Origin: Pholiota molesta
Taxonomy: Eukaryota; Basidiomycota; Agaricomycetes; Agaricales; Strophariaceae
Direction of reading: 5' to 3'
Length of the DNA stretch: 64,000 bases
Assembly: GCA_014925825.1 (NCBI GenBank)
Contig: JACGCK010000052.1
Span: 186,001 to 250,000, forward strand
Below the pieces are notes generated by a model. That model was not told the origin of the DNA. It ran no database searches and saw only the letters and a list, made by a program, of their open reading frames with translations. Position numbers and translations under genes: made by a program. Positions 35,805 through 46,726 of this stretch are shown here, in pieces. Within the stretch, counting starts at the first letter, position 1; every line of letters starts with the position of its first letter.

Positions 35805-36080
35805 GATTGGTGGTGGTTTTTGAGGTTGAAGAGTTCTTTTATGAAAGATGCACCCTAGGTTCGTTGGATGGGTGTCTACGTATCCTTTTTGTCCTGCTGA
35901 GCTCTTCCACGGTGGCCCGTTCCCATCCACTTCTGGCCCTCACAATAGAAGAAATAATTAGGGTATCCCCGACGGAAGTGGTATGCAAGAAGAAAGGAGA
36001 GTCGGCGCTAAAGAAGACAATGAACGAGATTTGGAATTTTGGATGGCATTGGCCTTGCGGCTGCGCGGTCCGGTGCATCC
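34690..36080. repeat. Segmental duplication, copy B
   Basis: Direct-orientation copy of 24720-26165, about 10 kb away. Homology begins near 34690 with AAGAGCACAGACAAAAG and ends near 36080 after GGCTGCGCGGTCCGG. Small length differences lie mostly in the introns and the 5' untranslated region. No flanking target-site duplication or transposon end is apparent at either boundary. Confidence 0.92.
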
Positions 36081-36099
36081 GGCCGGGCACGGGTAAAAG

Positions 36100-36740
36100 G
36101 CAGTGTGCCAGCATGAAGGTGAGTGAGAATGAGTGGATTTGAATGAGTGAAGGTGGGTGGGTGACAAGTGAGACTACGTGAACGATGAGCGAGGGAGAAA
36201 GGATGAATCGAAACACTTTGAAACTTGTAAGATATATTTATGTACATACACATTCGTCGTTATTCGCAAATTTAAAGGCTCTACTTCTTCTTATTGGGAA
36301 TGGGCCGAGGCTTTGGACGGACCTTTCTCTCACTGGTAGGTGGAGGCACTTCTGGAGAAGCATTTTCGATATAATTTGTCCATCCAGCTCGCTATCTGGA
36401 CATGTGAGCAATATGTAACCGCCATTTTTATTATAATCATCATTCAGTCATGTAAGTGCGAGATCGACAAGAGGATGAAATACAACTTTACAAGTGAGTG
36501 AGTGCAAGTGCGGATAAAATAAGTGAGTGAGTGTAAGTGAAGGGAAAATACAAGTGAGCAATAAGTGTACTTACTTCTAAATAAATGAGTGATATACGAG
36601 TGAGGATGAGTGAGGATATGTAAGGGTGCGTGAGGGTGCGTGAGGGTGAGTGAGTGCGTGAGCAAAAGTGCGTGAGAGTGCGTAAAAGTGCGTGGAGAGT
36701 GCGTGAGGGTGCGTGAGGAGTGCGTGAGGAGTTCGTGAAG
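36100..36740 (+). repeat. G-rich minisatellite-like (GTGAGT/GTGCGT)n tracts
   Basis: Three tracts (about 36110-36190, 36480-36610 and 36600-36740) are built from short GTGAGTGA, GTGCGTGAG and GTGCGTAAAA variants, mostly G-rich on the + strand. The last tract is the densest. It lies between duplication copy B and the DUF6535 gene. Confidence 0.8.
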
Positions 36741-36797
36741 TCAGCCGGCCCGTTGGGGTACTCGGGAGTACGTACTACGATTCACACAACTGCAGTC

Positions 36798-39193
36798 ATG
36801 CCAACTCACCTCGACTCTTCTGCCAGCGGAATATCAACTTGTATCTCCTCTCTATCAAAACTTTATGCCCATAAATTTGACGACAGTACCAACGAAGGGT
36901 GATGAGCCTGAGGGGCTGCAAAAGGACGTAAAGGTAGAGTTACCCATTTCTTTCCAAGATTTTAGACTGACGCTGGCCTTTTAACAAGTGGAGATCTGGT
37001 AATGCGTACAGATTCCATATACCGAGGCCAGAAGGAGATCATTGGGACCACTTGCTCGAGCCTTTGCTCAAGAAAGATAAAATGCAATGTGATGCCTGGA
37101 ACGCTGAGGTGCAAAACCTCTTGATATTCGTTAGTATACTTGGAACATCCCATATCATCAATGACACCAATTCAATTCCGCACCCAAGGCGGGTCTCTTT
37201 TCCGCAGTGTTAACAGCTTTTGTCATCGAATCTTATAAAGGCTTGCAGCCTGATTCAAGCGTAATCATGGTCAGCATTCTTACGCAAATATCAAACCAGC
37301 TCGATAATCCTGTAAATCTGAACACTTCCTTGCCGACCCCACGCTACAATGCCTCATCATCTTTGCCTTTCCAACCTATCGCATCCTCTCTCAGAATCAA
37401 CACTCTGTGGTTCATTAGCCTCGTCCTCAGTCTCACAACAGTCCTTATCGGCATAATCTCTTTACAATGGATTCGTGAACACCAACAGTATCCGGGACTT
37501 TCATCTCGAGAGACGCTGTCGGTATTCAATATGCGCGCGGAGGCTGCGGAGCGGTGGTATGTACCGCAAATTTTTGCCAGCCTTCCTGTTATTCTTCAAA
37601 TTGCCCTTTTGCTGTTCTTTGCTGGTCTCATTGACTTCCTCATGACGCTCAATCACACTGTCGCAATCCCTGTAACTATAGTCATAGGTCTCACACTCTG
37701 TTTCCTGGCTGTTACAACGGTAGTTCCTGCGCTCCAGGGCCTCGTTTTCGTAGCAATTCCGTTGCGGGCGGGGGACAAAATTCCTACCCAATGTCCTTAC
37801 AAGTCTCCACAATCACGACTTCTGTGCCATCTTATCACGTCCTCCAAGAACACGTTCCACTTCTTCGGCGTACTCGTTGGCATTTGGGATTCGTTACGGC
37901 ATCGCTTCACGTGTACCGTCATACAAGTTCTGAACGGCGGTATAACGAAGCCTCGACCCAATCTCCGCCATATCGCCCCGGATGCCTTCGTTACTTGGAG
38001 CAAACATGCGTGGATCAATTTTGACCTCTCCTGGCTTTCCATGCGCGACGCCTACTGTCAAAGTCTGATCGAAGCAAACCCAGAAATGTATCCTCAATTC
38101 TGGGCGCAGGAAGAAACACTGTACGACACGGTCCAGGGCCTTCTGCATATCTGCAAGCACGGCGGCCTCCGCCAGTCTGAAACGGCGCTGTTCGCAGCGT
38201 ATCACTGTTTCCGTGACATTTCGCTCTCCATTACCGGCGAGAACGCGCGCCAACAATACGCCCTTCCAGGCCAAGTGCGCCGCAATCACTACTTCACGTC
38301 TCTTCTTCATTACGACACCAATTCGAGTTCTAAAAAAGGCCCCCTCTCTTTCTCCTATATTTTGGACGAGGACCTCGAGGATGCCATTCTGATAGCGGAG
38401 GACGAAAACGCCTACAACATCCTCTCCATCATCGATCCCGAGCATAACATATCTACCACAACCACGGCATACTTCGCAGAGCTGAACTTTAGATTGATCG
38501 GCTATATGTACGAGCGACCGCGACGATTACTGCAAGAAGACTGGCATCACGATCACCCTGTTATGATAAACTTACGAACCCTGTATGACTTGGACGTCGG
38601 AAAAGATCTGGACGAAGGTGAGTAGGGCCAATCATCGTTTGATGCTACATTCGTACTGAGCTTCGAGTTACGTTGCAGATTACATGTTCCAATGGGCGCT
38701 TACTTTCGACTCCTTCTTCAGGGCTATCGCTGAAGAGAGCGCCCGGAACCTCGACCTCACGGCGTCTTTCCACGCCCACGGATTTTTCAGAAGCTATCTG
38801 AACATATTCGTTCTAAAGCTCTGGCAAGGGGAATCTTTGGAAGGCCGCACACTTACCACATGCATTCTTTCGACCATTTCCACTTTAGAATTCATCAAGG
38901 AACGGCTGCAAAAAATCGTCGACGAGCAGCAGAAGGTACACATGAATTGTAATTTCCTCTTTTATTCCGCGACCTTTTTCATCCGCTACCTTCGACGGTT
39001 CCGACCGATACATCCAGATCTGGATGCGGCGGTCGTTGGAATAATTCCGACGTTATTGCAGTATCGAGAATACATTGGGTATCATGATCTTCTCCTCGAA
39101 TATAAACTCGAAATACCAGAACTCGCCGATGAGAAATGGTGGAAATTCTTGGACGTGTCTGAACCAGTAGCGGCTTCGACAGATCACCCGTAA
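36798..39193 (+). CDS. DUF6535 membrane protein
   Basis: Four exons (36798-36898, 37012-37129, 37189-38617, 38679-39193) join in frame to 720 residues. The DUF6535 signature is clear: a short hydrophilic N-terminus with WDHLLEPLLKKDKMQCDAWN, then NLLIFAGLFSAVLTAFVIES (first helix, about residues 69-89), LWFISLVLSLTTVLIGIISL and QWIREHQQYPG, and two more hydrophobic helices (about residues 198-224 and 229-262) up to VPALQGLVFVAIPL. The long C-terminal half is helical and cytosolic-looking with no known domain. This family is strongly expanded in Agaricomycetes and its role is unknown. The first exon is the least certain part; it was chosen because its donor gives the right phase and an ATG is present. 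No lesion is seen. Confidence 0.85.
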
Positions 39194-39978
39194 CTTATCA
39201 TGCATAAATTTTTTCTGATTCCAATGTCTAGTGATTCTACGTCTGAGGTATTACTTAGCTCTCAGTGCTGAGCGCTCGTCCAACGCTTTTCTTCCGAGAT
39301 TGTGGATATCCAAGGAGGTCAAGTCGCGATCGTATGTTAAGCTCAAGTCCGAATGTGTGCTTGGCCCGTGAATTCCTTCATTTGCTTGACCTTTGCCACT
39401 CATCGAGCAACGATAACAACCAACAACTGACTTCATCCCGTCCATGTCCATTCATGTCAGTCATTGAACCTGAGATACTTAGTGTGATTTCGAATGTATC
39501 ATTTGAGGAAGATTCGATTTCTTTCCGTGATTCGAAGTCATGAAATCAAATACAAGGAATATTGACGCAAGAAAATGCAGGCCTCCATAAATCGGGCGGC
39601 AGGCTTTATTCGTACAATGGAATGAACTTGACGCTTGCGCCCCGGAAGCATTGGCCTCATGTTATCTCGACAATCTACAATCAATGATGGGAGAAGCTCT
39701 AACTTGAAGGGCCCCAGTAAGCGCAACTCAAGCGCAACTACCCCTTTTCGAGCTTGTTGGGCAGGTCATTAATTGCTTGAGCTCCCATGATATCTCCTAC
39801 TTGGGTTATGGCTTGTTGAGTCGAGTCAATTTGAAGTGCCACTGGCCTGCACACGAGTTTGCCGCATTTTCTCAAATGCGTATATATACTGTCGCGTCCC
39901 GGTCTCGCAAAATCTTGTTTTTCTGAATATCAAACGCCCCCCAATATTGTCCAGCACGAAAACGTAGCTACAAGCAAC
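39194..39978. other. Intergenic between DUF6535 gene and orphan gene
   Basis: No gene recognised. The last part (from about 39940) already contains the first half of a 120-bp tandem repeat (ATTGTCCAGCAC at about 39946 and 40066) that continues into the next gene, so its start could lie upstream at 39859. Confidence 0.4.
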
Positions 39979-41546
39979 ATGTCTATCTCGCAGTATTCGA
40001 GTATCGCTCATGCCCTCGGATCCACACCGATGCGATCGCCCACCGCCGACCCGGTAGATCAGCCTATTGTCCAGCACAAAAATGTAAATACAAACAACAT
40101 GACTACCTCGCAGTATTCAAGTATCGCCCATGCCCTCGGGCCCGTACCGATCCCATCGCCCGCCACTAACCCGGTAAATCAGCCTCAAGCGACCAACTCC
40201 TTCCCATTCTCTGTGGCCACTGCGCAGCCGGCGTCGACGGCATATGTCGGCCACCCGCCCGATACTTCCTTCACTCGTGCGGATGAGTCTTCATCCTTCG
40301 CTCCTGTATCGGGGCGCATTCCCCATGCATCTGTAGAGCAGTATCATCCTCCAGCCCCGGCTCAGGCCTACTATTTCCCCACTTCGATGCCTTACGGGGG
40401 TAAGCTCATATTTTTACAAGGGGATAAATAAAGGACTTACGAGTCTGTAATTAAGGTAGCTTCAACACGGTTGTCAGTTCTCCGTGGCCGGCGATGGGGG
40501 ACTTCCAATATTCAATGTACCCGAAAATATATACCGGGAGGAAGTACCAGATCAAGGTGAGCGTCAGGTAAACTTTACAAGGGGAAAAATAAAGAACTTA
40601 CGAGTCCATGATTCAGGTAACTTCAACAGCACCGGTTACGTCCAAACGGACTGGCCGCTTGCTAGCCCTGTGGCGATGGGAGGACTTCCAATGTTCGATG
40701 TGCTAGTACCAGATCAAGGTGAGCTTTATTATTATATAAGATTATGGCAACAATGCTCATACCATGATTCAGATACCGACATTGCCAGCCATCAGTATTG
40801 CCCATATTCTAAGCCTCGTGCCAGTGAGGCAGATCCTCAAGCAGCGAGAGGGTTCCATATGAAATTGGGCGAAATAAAGGGTAATCGGCGAGGTGAGTGA
40901 AGTAGGGTTCACATCCTACAGCGCACTATACTAACTACTTACAAATGTTTAGCAGAGAGTGGCACACCACATATGGAGTCATTCGGCCGCAAGCATTCAA
41001 TCCCGGAGAGAGGATTACAAACAAAAAATCACAAATTTGGCCTGGGCTACGGTGCCAGCCAAATTGCCAGCTCCAGTAGCAATGCTGTCGAGCGAAGCAA
41101 GACGAGCAAGAGACGCAAGGGTAAGTTTGCAGCCATCCTCTCTGGAGTTTGAGCGCTGATGCGTGCAAGATGCGTGCGTGAGCAACAGCCCACCAGATCC
41201 AACAGCGTCCTTCGAGAAGTGCCTGATACCTGGGTCGGAGGTCTCAACAACAGCTGAAGACTGCCACCCGAAAACCATCCAGGTCGTCCTAAAGTCGGAC
41301 GCCAATCCCAGCCCAAACGAAAGGCGACGACTTACCAGCGCAGTCGCACAAACACCCCAACATCGTCGGGGAATGCATTTCTGGACATCAAAACAACTTC
41401 GCTGGAGAATTCCCCTCCGCCAGTCGCAATTCAGTTCCTTTACCTCCCCGCGAGTCCTCGGTGCTCAAGTGGATCGACTCTGTGTATTTGTAGTGAAGTA
41501 TCTTGACTTTGACAGCTACTGTAGACACACGTACCTGTTCCGATAG
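39979..41546 (+). CDS. Ser/Pro-rich orphan protein with phase-1 exons
   Basis: Five exons (39979-40399, 40617-40718, 40773-40892, 40953-41120, 41170-41546) join in frame to 395 residues. Every intron is in phase 1 and has GT-AG ends. No known domain is recognised. The N-terminus carries a 40-residue tandem repeat seen twice (SQYSSIAHALGSTPMRSP and SQYSSIAHALGPVPIPSP), followed by Pro/Ser/Ala-rich disorder with PPAPAQAYYFPTSMPYG. The fifth-exon region has a basic NAVERSKTSKRRK stretch that could be a nuclear localisation signal. Between the first and second used exons lies a near-copy of the second exon (40456-40556) that is one base short and breaks frame. The last exon is open in three frames, so its end is uncertain. 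Expression is inferred from the consistent splicing only. Confidence 0.5.
40456..40556 (+). other. Duplicated pseudo-exon
   Basis: This stretch and its preceding intron are a diverged copy of the exon at 40617-40718 and its intron. Both introns share TTTACAAGGGG, AATAAAG and ACTTACGAGTC, and both exons share GGNAGCTTCAACA-like starts, GGACTTCCAAT and GTACCAGATCAAG before GTGAGC. It measures 101 bases against 102 for the functional exon, so including it would break the frame, while skipping it leaves the gene open. Confidence 0.6.
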
Positions 41547-42693
41547 TCGTGAGCTCAGCCTGGGGACTTTTCTGGACTGCAGGGGCCGTTCACTACGTTT
41601 CTCCCACCCGTAGTTGAATGCGCACGCCATCTGCGCGCCCACTTGAACGATATTCAACTGAGTCTGCGCGCCTGATTGATTTCTGTGTCTGTGAGGCCGT
41701 GTGAGTGGCCCTCCTCACCTCGTAAATGGTGTGTATACCTATCGTATAACCTCAGGCCTGGCATGTTGTGTGAGGGGATTTCTGCGCCTGGGACCTAACC
41801 AGCGTCCCTTTGTTGTTAAGTTATTGATATACATATACACCGGAGCTCCGACTGTGAGCTCACCTGCGCGCCGTCTCGGATGGATAGATTCAGTGTTTAG
41901 TATGGCTGAGGGCTGCGGGCTGCAAGTGATTTTACATTGTTCTATGCAAAAAATGTGAGTGGCGATGCTGTACGCGCATACCTGGTGTGTAGCAGTTCCG
42001 GCGATTGTGTACTCGCGCATCATCTCGAACTTCATCTAGGCGTAGGTCTAATGGACCAGAACGGCCCCACGACGCAGGGTACTCGCTGGGTCTGTGAGGC
42101 AAAGACCTTGGCCGACTCAGTCCTACACGTCTGCTTGACGAAAAAGCGATAAACGCACCCCTGTTGAACGGTGAGGCCATGAGCTTGAGGTCCCATCTTG
42201 TGCATAGTATGTCTTCAGGCTGTGCGGATGGGCATCTCGTCGTCCTACTTACGAGGTGTCGAGATGAAGCCTGGAATCTGGATGAAGCCATGTCACACGA
42301 ATTTCGGTGATCAGGTGGTGATACGCGTGTCAATGCGCGGCAAACGCCGCAGGTGGGTCGCAGGCAAGTCGCAAGATTTTTTTTCCGCTTGAGCTTGAAC
42401 TCGGGGAAGATGACAAGAAGATGGCCCACTGTGCCACACAGTAGCTATGCTATTCTGGGAATTATGTTTATAATGTCGGACGTTTAGCGCTCAGCGCTCA
42501 GCGCCAGTGTTCAATTTAGAAATACAACAGCGGCCCAACTTGAATCATTGCGTGTGCCACCGCGCTAGAAATTTGAGCCTGGAAACGAAACCGAAACGCT
42601 GATACATATGAGAACAGGCGCCTACTCTACTGCCTACGGGTGTACATAAATACATACAGTTTAAAAAAACTCTCCTCTGATTCACATACTTCT
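41547..42693. other. Intergenic, nothing recognised
   Basis: About 1.1 kb between convergent genes. A 165-codon minus frame at 41932-42429 has no domain and is not called. A triple AGCGCTC/AGCGCC repeat is at 42486-42505. Confidence 0.4.
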
Positions 42694-44006
42694 TTACTTT
42701 TCCGACGAGCTGTCAATATCAATTTTGATCTCTACTATGTGCCCATCTCGTGAGTCATTGTTGGTATTGAATGCTGACTCTAAATTGGCCACCGTCCCCA
42801 TTTCGCTTTGCGAGATGTCCCCTGTGTGTCTGGAGCCCCTCGCGGGCTTATGGCCGAAGACAATGAAGGACAAAGCTTGACCTTTGTGCTGCGCGTCGCT
42901 CGTCGAGACGCTCTCTGATGTCGGAATCAATCCGTTCTTTGTTTTTCTATAGACGCGACAGGCCATAATATTTGTGAGGACGAGGTTGAGAGCCGAAGAC
43001 ATTGATCTCATGGGCGTTGATACCGAATTATCGAAGGCCAGAATGACAGTGGCCAAGTTGGATATCAAGGTAAGCCTGAGGATGTAAATTCAGCGTACAA
43101 TCCCAATAAACAGCGACCCGACTTACAAATAATAGCGCTGTCCATCGATTAACATACCCCTCGTAAATGCAGGGAGATATTTTCCGAAGAGCGCGACCTT
43201 GATCCCGTCCTTAAATGTCATGTTGACATGCGAATTCTGCGCCAAACGCCATGTAATCGCGAAGAAGACGAGGGTATCGTGAATCAACGGTGCAAATATC
43301 GCAGCAAACGCGAAACTCGGCACACTGGCGTCTTCGCAGTAACGCGTTTGTCCAATATGCGCCCCTTGGACGGTGATGGGGATCAACATCGTGCAGGCCA
43401 GTACGCCAAGCCAAAGGATAAAGAAAAAGCTGATGACGAGACGCTCGCCCATGTAGATGGCTCTCAGGCGGAAGAAAAACAGGAGCGCGCTGCCGCTGAG
43501 GGATACTGGATAGAAGATATCCGGGATAGTTTCTCCTCCAGAGCAATTATTGATCGGAGCGGCTGATGTAAAAGGCGCAGAAGAAGTTAATTGACCAGGA
43601 CCTGCGAGAATCGTATGAATTACGAACTTTGGAAAATGGCCGCGCCTATTACATAGGCTAACGACCCAATTCTGTACAGATAACCTAATAAGAACGCGAC
43701 ATTAAAATTGGGTATAGTCAAATGGACCTACCGCGATATAAAATACGCCACAGTTGGAAGTGTAATGCGACTTCTGAACAAGAAGTTGTAATCGGATAGC
43801 ACGTTGTCTAAGATATCCCAGAGCAATACCTAGAGGTAGCAAAAAGATCAGCTAGGTATACAATCGGTAGAGTTAACATTCGATCTAACACCAAAAGATC
43901 CTGCAAGGACGTAAACTGCGACCGAACTTTGATACGCTGCTTCCGGAGGAAGAAACGCCAACGGAGTATCGGGGTTTGGCAGTGATGTGGAATTCAAGTC
44001 AGACAT
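42694..44006 (-). CDS. Seven-TM-like integral membrane protein (intact)
   Basis: Five exons (44006-43890, 43829-43732, 43671-43628, 43562-43127, 43075-42694) splice in frame to 358 residues. Hydrophobic segments follow one another: VAVYVLAGSFGVLLWDIL, YFISRIGSLAYVIGAAIF, VSLSGSALLFFFRLRAIY, VISFFFILWLGVLACTML, FAFAAIFAPLIHDTLVFFAI and LISNLATVILAF, with NFLFRSRITLPT and FQTAPINNCSG in the loops. This pattern is common in unnamed Agaricomycete families of about 350 residues with a rhodopsin-like topology and a hydrophilic Ser/Asp-rich tail ending DIDSSSEK. No ligand or partner can be inferred. The start is the first ATG in frame before the first helix. The 44-base third exon is small but has good splice sites on both sides. 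Confidence 0.78.
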
Positions 44007-46078
44007 AATGGCAAGATGGGGTAGTGGCCTTGTGGGGACATCCTTCATCGAGCTTCCAATTTTTATAAAGTAAAGACTGGGAACAGACTGGGAAGTTATT
44101 GCCAGATCGAATGCTCGCGAGTGATCATGTTGGGCAATGTCTAATTCTGTAGTTGCTTGTGGCTCCATGACGTTCTCACACGTCGACAGAAAGAAGAGCC
44201 ATGAGCGGGCGTCTCGTCTAATTAGAACAGAAGAAGTTGGAATACTTCTGTCGCTTGGATACTTTCTGTCTCCTGATTCAAACTTGGCATTGCGGCGACC
44301 ATCCACCTTGCGAATCATAAATATATGTAAAAATGACGATTTTAATGCTACCCATTCAAGAGGTCACATAAGTCAATCCATGGATTCTGAATAGAATAAG
44401 AATAAGGTTTGTCCAATTTATGTGCACCATAGCCCTTGAAACCCGTGAAGCTTCCATCCGCTTATTTTTACCTGCGTATTTCGTGAGAGGTATATATAGA
44501 AGGCTAGACCTGGCTAGTAGTAGTATTCATTATTATGGATGTCCTTCACCTAATAGCGGTCGAGGTATAGAGAAACCTATCTGTGTATGTGTGAGCAGTC
44601 AATATAGGCATCCGTCGGTAAGAACAAACGTTGAATGCCGATTGATTACTATATGCAATATTATGCATGGCGAAAGAAAGATACAGGGTGAGCGACACAA
44701 ATTCAAGTATAGTATCTATGTCTAATTATAGAAGGCTGATTGCTACTGTGTTATCGGAAGTCGATGGTTTCAGAGCGATGGCTTCCTATCCTTGATGATC
44801 AACATATCACTGATCAGAAGAGCTCAAGTCAGTAGGGAGTGGGATTCATTACCGCCGTGTTATCAAAAATCAGCCGAAGACTCACTGCAAGCCGATGTTG
44901 GAGGTGGAGTAGCAATGTTCGCAACGTTCTGGGGTTCGTGTTTTGAGAGAAACATTGACTTGGACGCGATTGTCTTGATGATGAACCCTAATTTCAACGT
45001 GATGCCCTGCCACGGCGAAACCCACTTTTGATTTTGCATCGCCGTGACTGTTGTGGCACAGAAATAGTGTGCGATTGTTTATCGTGCTTCGCCCCGCGAT
45101 GTCATTGCAGGACGCTTGCCCGACGCATGTATCATGACGAAGGCGATGGAGGCGATTCCAGATTCCGCCCGCAATGGACAAGACTATCAGCCAGGAATTT
45201 TGTTTCTAATACAAAGCTTGAAAATGTCTGTAATCCATGCCCATATTAGGTAGGGGAGCGCAATGCGCATTGCCTCGCCGGACGCTTGGAGGACCATATT
45301 TCCAGTGATTGGAATGAAAGCAACTTGAGTGGGCCCCATGCACCGCTAGCCTACTAGGAAATTTACTTGAATAATTTCGATCTTTGATTGTTTGATTTAG
45401 GTCCATCAGTCAGGCATGGTCTTCTAAAACTAAAATACTGAAACACATTCTACTTATGGTTTGGGAATTTCGGACTCGAGTTGTCCATGTTAGAATGGAC
45501 GGATTTCGGGATTACCTCGGCAGAGTGCGTTCAAACAAAAATATTCGTTGCGAAGTTTACCTCTTGGCGACGTTTCGCTGATTTTACAATATTGTAGCGA
45601 TCGCTATATCGAGAACAAAAGAACAAGCGCCTAGTAAGCGCCCATGATGGACGCCTGACGACTCTCACGTGACAAGTCAAGCTCGCCAAAAATGACAATT
45701 GAAAATACTTTTGTAGAAGCACATCATAGTTCAGAAATGCACCTGTTGCCAAGCCCAAGGTTGGCTTGGGCCCATAGGGGCTTGAGCAATACATAGCTGA
45801 ATACTCTATGCTCGTCTCCAAGTGGCATTGATTCTCCGTACGCAAGATGCAGCGGTAGCGCCTCATAGTTGTCCAAAATTGGTAGCCCCCAGCCCATATT
45901 TATAGCTTATTGACTGCGGTTCTCGCAACAAAAGGTTTAAAAAATGTGGCTCAGTAATATTTGGAAAGAGGCGCTTTGTAGAAAGGTATAACTACCGGTG
46001 ATCTACGCGCTATGTTCCACACACCTTAACCTCGACAAGCAAGCCCGATCACTACAATCGCTCTCCGACCAACCGACC
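44007..46078. other. Intergenic, nothing recognised
   Basis: Two kilobases with only short frames (for example 79 codons at 44792-45031). A tandem AAGCGCCTAGTAAGCGCCCATG, two variants of the recurrent window motif, is at about 45625-45646. Confidence 0.4.
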
Positions 46079-46726
46079 ATGGCTAAGAATACGACACATA
46101 GTTCCAGCTTACCAGACATCGTTGAACCAACGTTGCAGCCATATGCCCCGTCTCAGACAACCAAACGACCCGAGATTCGAATAGCCACCGACTCCATCGC
46201 GTTGACACAATCTTTGGATACCGTACCAAAGTACCCTATTGTCCACAGTCCGGTAATACCATCCATATATGACTTACACGTGTACCCACCTCCGACGATT
46301 GCAGGAAGCAATCTCTACGATGCAGCGCATGGTTTCCTTGCATTGGCACGCAACGGCACTATTAAATGCTATCCTCAAGCTTCGCACAACTCACTTTTCT
46401 CTGCGCCAGAGTCTGCCTCGTTTACGGAGACCGAAACTGTAACCTCCGCCAAGAAACAGAGTGGCCCCAGCCACTCGGATACTACAAGCGTGCAAGAAGA
46501 GGATGACGGTGCTCACAAAACAGGTTCAAGTTCACATTTCGTGCCTGCAGCATCTGAAGATGGTTGGAACGTTGCTGCCTGGGTGGCCACCCAAAGTATT
46601 ACACATGCTAATTCTCATGGTCATACTTACCAACGAGAAGCTAGCATTGCACTAACTGAGTACTACGAGTCCAGTGGCGAGTTCGGATTCAGTTATCATG
46701 ACTCGCGGACGAACATCGGGTGTTGA
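46079..46726 (+). CDS. Hypothetical Ser/Thr-rich protein
   Basis: A single open frame of 215 residues from ATG 46079 (context ACCATGGCT, favourable) to TGA 46726. The frame is open upstream to 45998, which would add 27 residues. The protein is Ser/Thr/His-rich without signal peptide, helices or known domain. A YPPPTIAGSNLYDAAHGFLA segment and a WNVAAWVATQS segment are the only ordered-looking parts. Codon use is ordinary. It could be an orphan gene or an exon of a longer one. TATA-like or other promoter elements cannot be defined with confidence. The flanks on both sides are gene-poor. Confidence 0.4.
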   Translation: MAKNTTHSSSLPDIVEPTLQPYAPSQTTKRPEIRIATDSIALTQSLDTVPKYPIVHSPVIPSIYDLHVYPPPTIAGSNLYDAAHGFLALARNGTIKCYPQASHNSLFSAPESASFTETETVTSAKKQSGPSHSDTTSVQEEDDGAHKTGSSSHFVPAASEDGWNVAAWVATQSITHANSHGHTYQREASIALTEYYESSGEFGFSYHDSRTNIGC

